Shown one piece after another: positions 7,514-16,292 of a stretch of 64,000 nucleotides of DNA. A program made the translations under genes and the position numbers. Within the stretch, counting starts at the first letter, position 1. Every line of letters starts with the position of its first letter. This DNA is from Phycisphaerae bacterium (GTDB lineage Bacteria; Planctomycetota; Phycisphaerae; UBA1845). The notes beneath the pieces are model-generated. The model searched no databases and was not told where the DNA came from. It was given only the letters and a program-made list of their open reading frames with translations. The DNA lies in NCBI GenBank assembly GCA_028289375.1, contig JANQQK010000085.1:1-64000 (forward strand), given 5' to 3'.

Positions 7514-8056
7514 GTGAATTCAGGACTGATCGGAACACCCATGAGCCTTGCGGCCGCGGTGTGCCTTGGTGCACTGGTTGGTGGCTGCTCAACGCGAGCC
7601 GACATTCAACTGGAATACAACAAGAATCTGGTTCGGCGCTACTATGAGCACGTTGTCAGCAGCGGTGACATCGACGCCGTTTCCGGATTCGTCGCGTCGG
7701 ACTACGCCTACGTTCATCTTGGCGTGAAGCACAAGTTGGGTATTGAAGGCGAGAAAGAGCACATCCGTGGCGTGCGTCGCACCTATCCCGACCTGCAACT
7801 AACCGTCAAACGCCAAATCGCGGAAGGGGATTGGGTGGCATCCGTCGTGACCATGCGCGGCACGCACAGCGGTGAGTGGATGAACATGACACCCACGCAT
7901 CGCCCCATCGAAGTCACGGCAGTGAATGTCGACCGTGTGGTGGATGGACGCATTGTCGAACACGGCAGAGCGGCAAATCTGCTTGAGGCTTTTCTACGCG
8001 CAGGCGCGATTAAGATCGCCGACCCGGTCGACGCTGCGGAGGTGAATGGCAATTGA
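7514..8056 (+). CDS. SnoaL-like ester cyclase family lipoprotein
   Basis: A 180-residue protein: a signal sequence ending in VGGCS (lipobox) and then a cystatin-like alpha+beta barrel of the SnoaL/ester cyclase family, seen in NLVRRYYEHVVSSGD, the YPDLQLTVKR strand, and the VVDGRIVEHGRAAN end pattern. Such proteins cyclise polyketides or are unassigned NTF2-like enzymes. The start is GTG at 7514 or ATG at 7541; both keep the signal. It begins three bases after the haloperoxidase stop, so both exported proteins are likely made together. Substrate unknown. Confidence 0.75.
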   Translation: MNSGLIGTPMSLAAAVCLGALVGGCSTRADIQLEYNKNLVRRYYEHVVSSGDIDAVSGFVASDYAYVHLGVKHKLGIEGEKEHIRGVRRTYPDLQLTVKRQIAEGDWVASVVTMRGTHSGEWMNMTPTHRPIEVTAVNVDRVVDGRIVEHGRAANLLEAFLRAGAIKIADPVDAAEVNGN

Positions 8057-8116
8057 ATCGGTGGGGTGAATTTCCGCCATGACGCCGTCTGTGCCCCATG
8101 TGCAGCGCAAAGAACT

Positions 8117-8788
8117 TCACGATCCGAAGATCAGCCCGGCCACGACGACATACGCGTTGCTCAGCGGTTCGTCACGCAGAAACGTGGTGGCCATGTCGGG
8201 TGAGCCGACGAATGGCCGGAGTGTCCAGCCCATCTGAACGCCAACAAACGCATAAGCGATCAGCCAAGCATATTGGGCGATGCGGTGGTAGCGATGCCGT
8301 GCGATCAGGGCGCGGTAGTAGCGCGTGGCCAGGATGTGCCCCGCCACCGTCGCAACCGCGAACATCACGCCGTTGAAGAGCAGTGCGGCGCGATAGTTTT
8401 CGACCGAGAAGTACCAGAATCGCGTGATTGGCCCGAGCGCAGCAAGGGTCACGCTCAAGCCGGCCTGGCTGGCGAGAATCGCCTGGAGCGAATCACGCAG
8501 ATCGTCACGCAGTCCGAGCAGCGTGTTGAGCACCAAAAAGCCCGGCAGACACAGCAGCGTCGAGGCGAACAGCAGCAGCGGCACCTTCATGGCTGAGTAC
8601 AGCACCTGCCGCGTTCGTTCGAGCGATACGAAATGATAGCTGCCCATGCATCCGCCGTAGATCGCGCCGAAAAACAGGATCATCAATGGCAGCCACCACC
8701 AGGGACGGCTGGGAGCGGTGCTTGGGTGGAAGTTGCCGGTTCCCCGAAGAAAGTCGTCGACTTGCACGAGCGCGCCGGGCGTTGCCAT
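8117..8788 (-). CDS. Integral membrane protein, QMGWxLRPFxGSP family (paralog 2)
   Basis: A 223-residue polytopic protein with about six membrane segments. A short soluble start (VDDFLRG) is followed by the first helix. The conserved signature near the C-terminus is VQMGWTLRPFVGSPDM. The whole protein aligns with the gene immediately upstream in segment order and in this signature, so the pair are tandem paralogs. Homologous tandem families are seen in other planctomycetes and cyanobacteria, but I know no assigned function. Thirteen bases separate it from the upstream paralog; likely one transcript. Confidence 0.65.
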   Translation of the reverse strand: MATPGALVQVDDFLRGTGNFHPSTAPSRPWWWLPLMILFFGAIYGGCMGSYHFVSLERTRQVLYSAMKVPLLLFASTLLCLPGFLVLNTLLGLRDDLRDSLQAILASQAGLSVTLAALGPITRFWYFSVENYRAALLFNGVMFAVATVAGHILATRYYRALIARHRYHRIAQYAWLIAYAFVGVQMGWTLRPFVGSPDMATTFLRDEPLSNAYVVVAGLIFGS

Positions 8789-8801
8789 CTCGTCGTTTCC
8801 G

Positions 8802-9608
8802 TCAGCCTGTGTTGAGCAGGTTCTGCAAGTGATTCAGAACCGCCATGAAGAAATTGCCCTGTCGCTCGCGGAACCATTCAAAGGGCAATTCCGGCGATCC
8901 GATGAATGGCCGCAACACCCAGCCCATCTGCGCGCCGACCAATCCATACAAGATCACCCAGATTTTGAAGACCGAGTTCGCAGGCCCGATGCCGGAAGGA
9001 TCGACGTCGACCGACTCGAGCGCTCCGGGGGATCGTTCATTCGTGTCGATTCCGTTCGAATCGCCTTCTTGCGATGGATCGGAAGGCGGAGGTGTCACAG
9101 CCCTGGCTCGACCAACGATGCGACGGAGCGTGTGCAACAAAAAGCCCAGCCCCACGAATCCCGAAACGCCGAGCAGCACGACATTGAGAATGATCATGAA
9201 GGGATAGCTTGTCGTGCACAGCGTGAAGAATGCCAGTATAGGCCCGAGCGACGCCGCCACCGTGACGTTCACCACAATCGCCCCGACGAGCAGACGCAAC
9301 GTCCCCAGAAACGACATGCGACAACCCACCAGCGCGTTGAACACATACAGCGAGGGGAATGTCACAATAAGTGTCAAGAGAAACAACGCCGGAAGCTTGA
9401 CGATGGATGCGATCAATTGGGTGTACGTCGTCACGTCCCGATTCAGGACGGAAAACCACCCCATGAAAAAACCATAAACGGCGCCGAGCAGAACAGCCAG
9501 CGTGACGAACGTGCGCAATGGCAGGTCGACACGATCGTCGGCAAGACTGATGGGATCGGTCTTTTCACCGCGAAGCAGGTCGTCGAGTTGTTTGAACCAC
9601 TGTGTCAC
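8802..9608 (-). CDS. Integral membrane protein, QMGWxLRPFxGSP family (paralog 1)
   Basis: A 268-residue polytopic protein, paralogous to the next gene downstream. It starts with a short soluble stretch (LDDLLRG), has about six membrane helices, and ends with AQMGWVLRPFIGSPEL. Between the fifth and sixth helices it carries a polar insert of about 45 residues rich in Pro, Ser, Asp and Glu that its partner lacks. The start is a GTG at 9608 supported by alignment with the paralog rather than by a strong ribosome site. Function unknown. Confidence 0.65.
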   Translation of the reverse strand: MTQWFKQLDDLLRGEKTDPISLADDRVDLPLRTFVTLAVLLGAVYGFFMGWFSVLNRDVTTYTQLIASIVKLPALFLLTLIVTFPSLYVFNALVGCRMSFLGTLRLLVGAIVVNVTVAASLGPILAFFTLCTTSYPFMIILNVVLLGVSGFVGLGFLLHTLRRIVGRARAVTPPPSDPSQEGDSNGIDTNERSPGALESVDVDPSGIGPANSVFKIWVILYGLVGAQMGWVLRPFIGSPELPFEWFRERQGNFFMAVLNHLQNLLNTG

Positions 9609-9666
9609 GGAAACGCTCGCAAAGAAAGGCCAACAGCGTCGTGATCAAAACTCGGTTGATCCCATG

Positions 9667-9712
9667 GTAAGAACGCGCAGCCATTGGCGTCAACAGATAT
9701 CAATGTTCTTAC
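9667..9712. repeat. Inverted repeat between divergent genes
   Basis: GTAAGAAC (9667-9674) and GTTCTTAC (9705-9712) are exact inverted copies with 30 bases between them, in the 270-base gap separating the membrane-protein pair (minus) from the SpoIIE phosphatase (plus). The position suggests a shared control site, but the spacing is long and no known regulator is implied. Confidence 0.4.
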
Positions 9713-9878
9713 GTCGGTTGTTACCTTTGCGTTCACGCTTATCTGAGTGTGCCAATGCGCACGTTGCCAGCGTCGCAGGAACTATGGACGGGATCAGCCG
9801 ACTGCGGTATGGATGACCGTGGGTCACGCGAGACGTAACGGCCATGTGCCCTTGTCGACGCGACTTGGAAAGGGCTTG

Positions 9879-11798
9879 ATGAAGCTTCGCCGGAAAATGC
9901 TGGTCTGGATCGTGCTGCCGACGCTGACGATTTACGTCGTGGTGCTCGGTATCACGATGACGCGACTCAGCGAAAGTGCCCGCCTCGAAACCGAACAGCG
10001 CATGAGTCGATTGGCCGCCAACTACGCTGCCCGGTTCGACGCCGCCTTTCGCGCCGCCGCCGCCGTCGCCGACACCACCGCCCGACAACTCACCCGCTCG
10101 CCCGTCGAATCCGAAGATGCCATCTTCGACATCCTCCGGGGCAATGTCGAACATGACCCGCTCATCCATGGAGCCGCGATGGCGTTTGAGCCGGGAACCC
10201 TGAAGCCCGCCGATGTTCTCTACGCACCTTACGTGCACCGCAATGGTGACCAACTCGCGCAAATGAACATCACGCGCGACATCTACGACTGGTACCGCGA
10301 CGACCAATGGCAGTGGTGGCATCTGCCCAAGAAGATGCGTCGTGGCGTGTGGACGGCTCCATACTTCGATGACGGCGCCGGCAGCGTGCTCATGACGACG
10401 TACGCCACACCCTTCTTCAACGGCGACGCGTTCCACGGTGTGACCACTGTCGACATCATGCTGCCCAATCTCCGTGAGAAGATCGGCCGGGAAATTCTCG
10501 GTCGCCCGGAGTTCGTCATCCTGACCGACGATGCGCAGTACGTGTACCATCCGAAGAAAGAACTCATCATGACGTTCATCGACTTCGATGGAGAGCTGGC
10601 GCTGAGTCGCCCTGATCTGGTCGACGTCGTGCGGGACATCATCTCGGGTGAAGCGGGAGTTGCGACCGTCGATGGCTGGGACACGCCCGAACCCCAGAGC
10701 ATCTTCTACGCACCCATCGCGTCGACCGGTTGGGCTTTTGCCATTCGCCTGCCCCAGCGTGAGGTTCTCGCAACCGTGCGTCAAAACACGATCACCGCGG
10801 TCACCGCGCTTGCGGCGACACTGGCGCTCATCGTCGGCTGCATCTGGTTCATTTCCGGACGCATCACCAGACCGATCGAAAAACTGCGTGCAAAGGCGTT
10901 GGAAATCGCAGGCGGACACTTGGAAGTCCGCGTCGACGACATCCACGAGAAAGGTGAAATCGGCGACCTGGCGGACAGTTTCAACACCATGACGGCCGAC
11001 CTCCGGTCCCACATCGAACGACTGGCCAGCGAGGAAGCCGCCCGCGCCAAAATGGAGCGCGACCTCAACCTCGCCCGAGACATCCAGCAAGGATTGCTCC
11101 CGCGCGAAGTTCCCCCGCTGCCCGGATATGACCTCGCCGGCTGGAGCCAACCTGCCGACCAGACCGGCGGTGACTACTACGATTGGCAGCTCCTGCCAAA
11201 TGGTCGGCTCGCGGTCTCACTCGCCGATGTCACCGGGCACGGCATCGGTCCCGCGCTCGTCACCGCCGTGTGCCGCGCCTATGGCCGCGCGAGTTTCCCA
11301 TCCCAGGAAGCGCTCGCCGTGCTCATGAACCGCATCAATGACCTCTTGCACGAAGATCTCGAGTTGGGCCGATTCGTCACGTTCGTCGCCGGCTTTCTCG
11401 ACGCGTCCACGCATCGGATGGACCTGTTGTCTGCAGGCCACGGTCCGCTGCTGCTCTTCACGGCCGCCGATCAGCGCGTGCAGGCCTTCGATGCGCACGG
11501 CATCCCGATGGGTCTGGACAGCGACGTCGGTTACGGCCCGCCCCAGGTCATCGAGTTTGCCCACGGTGACATGCTGGTGCTGATGACCGACGGGTTCTTC
11601 GAGTGGGCCAACGCTCAAGGCGAACAGTACGGTGTGGAGCGACTGATCGACGTGATCGGCGCGTCGCACGATCGTGCAGCCGAGGAGATCATCGAGCGCA
11701 TGGTCACATCAGTTCGCGCCTTCGTCGGTGATGTTGAGCAGGACGACGACCTCACGGCTGTCGTGCTTAAACGGACATCTGACGCTCACACCGAATGA
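9879..11798 (+). CDS. Membrane-bound PP2C-type (SpoIIE/RsbU) phosphatase with Cache and HAMP domains
   Basis: A 639-residue sensor phosphatase. One membrane helix (about residues 8-28), an extracytoplasmic Cache-like sensing region (about 35-295, with WQWWHLPKK and a ligand-domain style repeat), a second helix (about 303-322), a HAMP linker (about 325-378), then a short coiled coil and a SpoIIE catalytic domain. The latter shows the DIQQGLLP start, TGGDYYD with the metal Asp pair, SLADVTGHG, and GDMLVLMTDGFFEW, ending with DDDLTAVVLK. It should dephosphorylate anti-anti-sigma-type proteins, linking an outside signal to partner switching. The ATG at 9879 follows GGAAAGG. Confidence 0.9.
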   Translation: MKLRRKMLVWIVLPTLTIYVVVLGITMTRLSESARLETEQRMSRLAANYAARFDAAFRAAAAVADTTARQLTRSPVESEDAIFDILRGNVEHDPLIHGAAMAFEPGTLKPADVLYAPYVHRNGDQLAQMNITRDIYDWYRDDQWQWWHLPKKMRRGVWTAPYFDDGAGSVLMTTYATPFFNGDAFHGVTTVDIMLPNLREKIGREILGRPEFVILTDDAQYVYHPKKELIMTFIDFDGELALSRPDLVDVVRDIISGEAGVATVDGWDTPEPQSIFYAPIASTGWAFAIRLPQREVLATVRQNTITAVTALAATLALIVGCIWFISGRITRPIEKLRAKALEIAGGHLEVRVDDIHEKGEIGDLADSFNTMTADLRSHIERLASEEAARAKMERDLNLARDIQQGLLPREVPPLPGYDLAGWSQPADQTGGDYYDWQLLPNGRLAVSLADVTGHGIGPALVTAVCRAYGRASFPSQEALAVLMNRINDLLHEDLELGRFVTFVAGFLDASTHRMDLLSAGHGPLLLFTAADQRVQAFDAHGIPMGLDSDVGYGPPQVIEFAHGDMLVLMTDGFFEWANAQGEQYGVERLIDVIGASHDRAAEEIIERMVTSVRAFVGDVEQDDDLTAVVLKRTSDAHTE

Positions 11799-11937
11799 AC
11801 GAATTTTTTCATCCGTCTGCACGAATTTCAGCCTTCTCGCAATAATCGCGATTCAGTATCGTTGTACCGTTGGAGGGTGGCGGTTGCCGCAACCTCATCC
11901 ACCCTGAGCAGGAACACGCATCCAAGGAGCGAGCCAG

Positions 11938-13491
11938 ATGCCGCCGCACACACGCCACCGGTCCATCATCACACTGACCGCATTGCTGATCACGTCTTGT
12001 GCCGGCATTGCAACCGCACAGATCCCACCAATTCCCGAGCCGCCGGAAAACCCGATCACCGAACCCAAGCGCGTCCTCGGCAAGATCCTTTTCTGGGACG
12101 AGCAACTCTCCAGCGACAACACCATGTCCTGCGGCACCTGTCATCAGCCGCGAACAGCCAAGTCCGATCCGCGCATCGCCGTGAATCCCGGCCTCGATGG
12201 CGTCTTCGGCACGCCGGACGACGTGTTCGGTTCGCCAGGCGTCGTGCAGCAGGATGAGTTCGGCACGCCGATCCCACACCCGGTCTTTGGGACCGATCGA
12301 CAGGTGACGTCGCGGTCGGCCAACCCCGTATCATCGGCCGCGCTCGTCGCGCCGGAACTCTTCTGGGATGGACGGGCGACGTCGCAGTTTCTGAATCCCG
12401 AAACAGGATTGGTCAGCATTGCAGCCGGCGGCGCGCTCGAAAGTCAGGCCGTCGGCCCCATCCTCAGCAGTGTCGAGATGGCGCACGTTGGCAGAACCTG
12501 GGACGACGTCCGCGACAAGTTGCAGGGTGCCACACCCATGTCACTGGCCACGTACCTGCCGACCGACATGTCGGACGCGATCGCCATCAACAACACCTAC
12601 CCCGATCTGTTCAACGCCGCATTCGGCGACCCCGCCATCACCGCCGAGCGGATCGGGTTCGCGATTGCGACATACGAGCGGACCCTCGTGCCCGACCAGA
12701 CGCCGTTCGACCTCGGCACCATGACACCGCAACAGCAGCAGGGCTTCAACGTGCTCAATTCGCCCAACTCTCGTTGCTCGGTCTGTCACCCGGCCCCGCA
12801 CTTCTCGAACAACACCTTCCGCAACATCGGCGTGCGACCCATCCCTGAGGATACCGGTCGTCAGGGCGTCACGGGCCTGCCTCAGGACGCAGGCCGATTC
12901 AAAGTGCCGACGCTCCGCAACGCGGGCTTGAAGTCGACCTTCATGCACAACGGTCGTTTCAGCACGCTTGAAGAGGTGATGGACTTCTACATCGAGGTCA
13001 ATGGCCAGATGCAGTTCCCGCAGAACATCGACCCGTTGATTCCGCCCATCAACGTTCCGCCACCGCAACGCGCCGCCGTCATCGAGTTCATGCGCAACGC
13101 CCTCACCGACCCGCGCGTCGAAAACGAGGAGTTCCCCTTCGATCGCCCCATCCTCCGCAGCGAGCAGGGCGATCACGACCGCGACGGCGATGTGGATGGC
13201 GACGATTTCACCGAGATCGAACTCTGCTTCAATGGAACTGTCGGTGGACCAGCAGCCAGCGGTTGCGAGCGTGTCGACATGGATGGTGATGGTCTGATGA
13301 CTTGCGATGACTGGACGGCCTTCGAGTCCGCCTGGACCGACACCGATCCGATTCCCGAGTTCCCGCTTTGCGCCGTCGGACCAACCGTGCCGACGGTATC
13401 CGAGTGGGGCGTTGTCATCATGACCCTTATGATGCTCGCCGCCGGCACATGCATTCTTCGTCGGAACAACGCGATACTGGGAATGAGCTGA
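11938..13491 (+). CDS. Di-heme cytochrome c peroxidase (MauG/CcpA type) with dockerin-like pair and IPTL-CTERM-like tail
   Basis: A 517-residue exported protein. After a signal peptide come two c-type heme motifs, Cys65-x-x-Cys68-His69 and Cys280-x-x-Cys283-His284, with the FWDEQLSSD and FKVPTLRN motifs of bacterial di-heme peroxidases. The peroxidase domain ends near residue 400. It is followed by two Asp-rich calcium-loop segments (DRDGDVDGDDF and DMDGDGLMTCDDW), and then by VPTVSEWGVVIM, a membrane segment and RR, matching the IPTL-CTERM sorting-signal layout. The protein is therefore probably retained or processed at the membrane. The enzyme reaction is from family knowledge, the sorting part is inference. 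Confidence 0.85.
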   Translation: MPPHTRHRSIITLTALLITSCAGIATAQIPPIPEPPENPITEPKRVLGKILFWDEQLSSDNTMSCGTCHQPRTAKSDPRIAVNPGLDGVFGTPDDVFGSPGVVQQDEFGTPIPHPVFGTDRQVTSRSANPVSSAALVAPELFWDGRATSQFLNPETGLVSIAAGGALESQAVGPILSSVEMAHVGRTWDDVRDKLQGATPMSLATYLPTDMSDAIAINNTYPDLFNAAFGDPAITAERIGFAIATYERTLVPDQTPFDLGTMTPQQQQGFNVLNSPNSRCSVCHPAPHFSNNTFRNIGVRPIPEDTGRQGVTGLPQDAGRFKVPTLRNAGLKSTFMHNGRFSTLEEVMDFYIEVNGQMQFPQNIDPLIPPINVPPPQRAAVIEFMRNALTDPRVENEEFPFDRPILRSEQGDHDRDGDVDGDDFTEIELCFNGTVGGPAASGCERVDMDGDGLMTCDDWTAFESAWTDTDPIPEFPLCAVGPTVPTVSEWGVVIMTLMMLAAGTCILRRNNAILGMS

Positions 13492-13576
13492 GTGGTGTTA
13501 TCGCCGGCGTGCGTTCTGATGAAGCGTCGCGCCGCCATGGGTGGCATTCACCAGTTCTGACATCGCGTCGCAAGGT

Positions 13577-13620
13577 ACCTGGCGAACGCACCACCGTTTC
13601 GCCAGGTGTTTCCGCGTTTT
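13577..13620 (+). terminator. Probable Rho-independent terminator after the peroxidase gene
   Basis: ACCTGGCGAA at 13577-13586 pairs perfectly with TTCGCCAGGT at 13598-13607, an 11-base loop between, followed by a T-rich stretch ending in GTTTT. Ten uninterrupted pairs in a strand-specific position 86 bases after the stop. Confidence 0.5.
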
Positions 13621-13683
13621 CAAAAACCATGAAACTGCCGCCGGCTGGCCGCCCGAACTTACAATGTTGTAAGGAGAGCGACC

Positions 13684-14607
13684 ATGCCAGCACGACGCAT
13701 CGTCATCACCGGCGGCAGCGGTTTTCTCGGGCAAAACCTGGCCAGACACCTCGCTGAAAGGTCATGGGATGTCGTGATCGTCGCGCGCCACGCGCCCACC
13801 GATGACGGACCATGGTCATTCGCAAAGTGGGACGCCCGCACAGTCGGCGACTGGTGCGACGCGCTGGACGGTGCCCGCGCGGTCATCAACCTCGCCGGCC
13901 GATCCGTTGACTGCATCAAGACGCCCGATCATTGCGACGAGATTCTCAGATCGCGCGTCGAGTCCACCCGCGCTGTCGGAACGGCCCTCAATTGGGTCGC
14001 GAACAGGCCCGCCGTTTGGGTGCAGATGAGCACCGCGCACATCTACGGCGATCCCCCCGAGCTTGTCTGCGATGAATCCTCCGCCACCGGTGATGGCCTC
14101 GCGCCGACGGTCGGGCATGCGTGGGAAAAGGCCTGTTACGACACGGCCCCCGACGACGTTCGCAAGGTCATCCTGCGAACGAGTTTCGTCCTCGGCAGAT
14201 CAGGCGGCGCACTCAGGCGACTGGCACTACTGGCGCGTGTTGGCCTTGGCGGCACCATGGGTCGCGGGCGGCAGGGCATGAGTTGGATTCACGTGCAGGA
14301 CATGAATCGCCTGTTCGAACGCGCCATCATGGACGACACGATGTCCGGCACCTACGTCGCCACCGCCCCAAACCCCGTCTCCAATCGCGAATTCATGCGC
14401 CAGCTCCGCAGCGCCGTCCACATGCCCATCGGTTTACCCGCCCCGGCATTCGCCGTCCGCATCGCCGCACCATTGCTGCTTCGGACCGACCCGGAGTTGG
14501 CCCTGTACGGCAGATACTGTGTTTCCCAAAGGTTGGCCGAGGAGGACTTTGAGTTTGCATACCCGACGATCGACGTCGCGCTCCGGCACCTGCTCGAAAC
14601 ACGCTGA
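13684..14607 (+). CDS. SDR39U1/TIGR01777-type NAD-dependent epimerase
   Basis: A 307-residue atypical short-chain dehydrogenase. Residues 6-20 (RIVITGGSGFLGQNLARHL) are a Gly-rich NAD(P) fold, followed by VINLAGRSVD and the MSTAHIYGD active-site region, in which the Tyr-x-x-x-Lys is replaced in this family. The C-terminal part matches the DUF1731-like end (FAYPTIDVALRHLL). The start has AAGGAGAGCGACC before the ATG. Such proteins are common and poorly characterised; some act in cell division in other lineages. It stands alone on the plus strand, separated from the peroxidase by a hairpin. Confidence 0.8.
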   Translation: MPARRIVITGGSGFLGQNLARHLAERSWDVVIVARHAPTDDGPWSFAKWDARTVGDWCDALDGARAVINLAGRSVDCIKTPDHCDEILRSRVESTRAVGTALNWVANRPAVWVQMSTAHIYGDPPELVCDESSATGDGLAPTVGHAWEKACYDTAPDDVRKVILRTSFVLGRSGGALRRLALLARVGLGGTMGRGRQGMSWIHVQDMNRLFERAIMDDTMSGTYVATAPNPVSNREFMRQLRSAVHMPIGLPAPAFAVRIAAPLLLRTDPELALYGRYCVSQRLAEEDFEFAYPTIDVALRHLLETR

Positions 14608-14630
14608 CGCCGCATGGCACTTTGGGGCCG

Positions 14631-15566
14631 CTACTGAGATTTCGGATTGAACGGCGAGTGGTCCATGAATTCCGTCTGCACCGCACCCGGCAACGCCGAC
14701 GCCCGCCATCGCGACACGTGGAATTTCCAGAACCGCTTCGTGCCGCCAGTTCGATTGGCCGGGTCGTCGCCATCCCAGATGACCTCCGCCTCACCTACAA
14801 GTTGCAACACACGCCCACGCTCGAAATCCACGAACACCAGAGAAGCCCGAGGGTTCGTCATCAGGTTGCCCAGCGTGTTGTACATGCTGTTGCCGACGTA
14901 ATCCGGGACCCGAAGCGTGCGATCATCGACAACCTCCACAAACCCCGGCGGCCCACCACGGTGCGACGCATCAAGCCCGCGATCCACATGACCACTCCCC
15001 ACGAAAAACGTATCCGCCCCCGCGATCCAATCCGCCAGCTCCGCATCCAGCCGCTCACCACGCGTCCGCACCGCGTCAACCGTCGCAACGGGTTGACCCT
15101 TCTCGAACCGTATTTCACGACGCTGGATGTACTTCGGGCAATTCGGATAGCTCTCCGACACCTTCAACACCAGCCGGTCATCCGACGTCCGCTCAACGCG
15201 ACCGTTGATCCGCAACCGCCGCCGCGTCGACAACTCGATAAACAATGCCCCCATCCGGTCCGACGTCGCGATGTTCTCCCAGAAAGGATCCGCCTCATCG
15301 ATTCCCGCCCGTGCAAGATCGAATACCACCGTCTGGTCATCCGCCGCCACCGCGAACCCCTGCTCGCCAAACAACACAGACGCCCAGATCGTCCCATCAG
15401 CCGACTCGCTTGACAGCACGGCCATCTGCTGCTGACCGATGAACTTCAACGCACCCTTGAGGATCGTGTCCGCCACTACCCGCCCATTGCGCTCGCCCTC
15501 TGCCACTTCGCCCAGACGCCGCTGCACTTCCAACTCGCCGTCGTGATAAGGCCTTTCCAATCGCAT
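14631..15566 (-). CDS. Pyridoxamine 5'-phosphate oxidase (PNPOx)-like FMN-binding protein
   Basis: A 311-residue protein of the PNPOx-like split-barrel family. The AVLSSESADGTIWASVLFG strand, VVFDLAR, a first barrel and a second half with MYNTLGNLMTNPRASLVFVDFERG show that two barrel-like parts are joined in one chain. Family members bind FMN or F420 and use flavin redox; no specific substrate can be named. The ATG at 15566 follows GGGGAGGTGAC at a six-base distance; an ATG directly before it (15569) is possible. It lies downstream of the DsrE gene on the same strand and near a TetR gene with matching operators. Confidence 0.75.
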   Translation of the reverse strand: MRLERPYHDGELEVQRRLGEVAEGERNGRVVADTILKGALKFIGQQQMAVLSSESADGTIWASVLFGEQGFAVAADDQTVVFDLARAGIDEADPFWENIATSDRMGALFIELSTRRRLRINGRVERTSDDRLVLKVSESYPNCPKYIQRREIRFEKGQPVATVDAVRTRGERLDAELADWIAGADTFFVGSGHVDRGLDASHRGGPPGFVEVVDDRTLRVPDYVGNSMYNTLGNLMTNPRASLVFVDFERGRVLQLVGEAEVIWDGDDPANRTGGTKRFWKFHVSRWRASALPGAVQTEFMDHSPFNPKSQ

Positions 15567-15636
15567 CATGTCACCTCCCCAGCCGGCAGGGGAGACCGCG
15601 ATCATCACCGCAGCCTCCCCCCGCCCGCAGCCTGTC

Positions 15637-16011
15637 TCAAAAGGTCAATACCGTGTACCCATCCGCCACGAGCTTCTGCAGGCTTGACATGCCCGTCGTG
15701 CCCGGCACCGGATTGTCCTTGATCAGATCAAAGCCCGATGTCTCCACCTCTTCGGTGGCACCAAACACATCCGCACACGCACAAGACACACCAGCCACGT
15801 CGTCCTTGACCGCCTCGAACAACTCATGGGCCGGGTGGTCCGCCTTGCTCAGTTCACCGATCCACCGCGTCGCGGTTCCATGAAACCGGATGGTCACCTC
15901 GTCGCCGTTCTGCCTGAAGTCGTACGCCGTCGCCAACGCATTGAAGACCCGCCCCAACGCTTCTTCCGTTCCCGACTTCGGATCCGACATCACAATCACT
16001 GCCGCTTTCAT
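15637..16011 (-). CDS. DsrE family sulfurtransferase-like protein
   Basis: A 124-residue small Rossmann-like protein of the DsrE/DsrF type. KAAVIVMSDPKSG starts the fold, and the conserved Cys residues occur in VSCACADVFG, where DsrE proteins carry the sulfur-relay cysteine. Likely trafficks sulfane sulfur or acts as a redox partner. The ATG at 16011 follows GAGGAA with seven bases of spacing. The gene is the first of a presumed two-gene unit with the PNPOx-like gene, and a perfect palindrome (16166-16183) lies about 155 bases upstream. Confidence 0.75.
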   Translation of the reverse strand: MKAAVIVMSDPKSGTEEALGRVFNALATAYDFRQNGDEVTIRFHGTATRWIGELSKADHPAHELFEAVKDDVAGVSCACADVFGATEEVETSGFDLIKDNPVPGTTGMSSLQKLVADGYTVLTF

Positions 16012-16165
16012 CACATTTTTCCTCTTTTGCAAACCAATCGTTTCAATGCGTATCCATCTCGAGCGTCAACACACCGACGCCCATCCCGTCATCCAAGCCT
16101 GACCGCGTCCCCGAACCACGACGCCAACCGCCCGCGCCCCACCGCATCCTCACGGCATACAACGC

Positions 16166-16183
16166 ATACCGAACGTTCGGTAT
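16166..16183. promoter_or_regulatory. TetR operator, 18-bp perfect palindrome upstream of dsrE-like gene
   Basis: ATACCGAACGTTCGGTAT reads identically on both strands. Its core ACCGAACGTTCGGT also occurs at 16900-16913, before the TetR gene that lies between the two sites. A shared palindrome before the regulator and the neighbouring operon is the standard TetR arrangement, so binding by that regulator is a strong inference. Confidence 0.8.
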
Positions 16184-16292
16184 AATTCCTGGGCAAAAAA
16201 ACACGTGAATTCACACGCACGCACGCCTCGCCATCGAATCCGGCGAAGTCCCCCTCCCCGGCAAATGTCCCGACCATCGTGCGACGTTCGCG

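Noticed and set aside
9690-11150. 486-codon open frame antisense to the SpoIIE phosphatase gene
   Set aside because: Shadow frame; the phosphatase shows full domain order on the plus strand.
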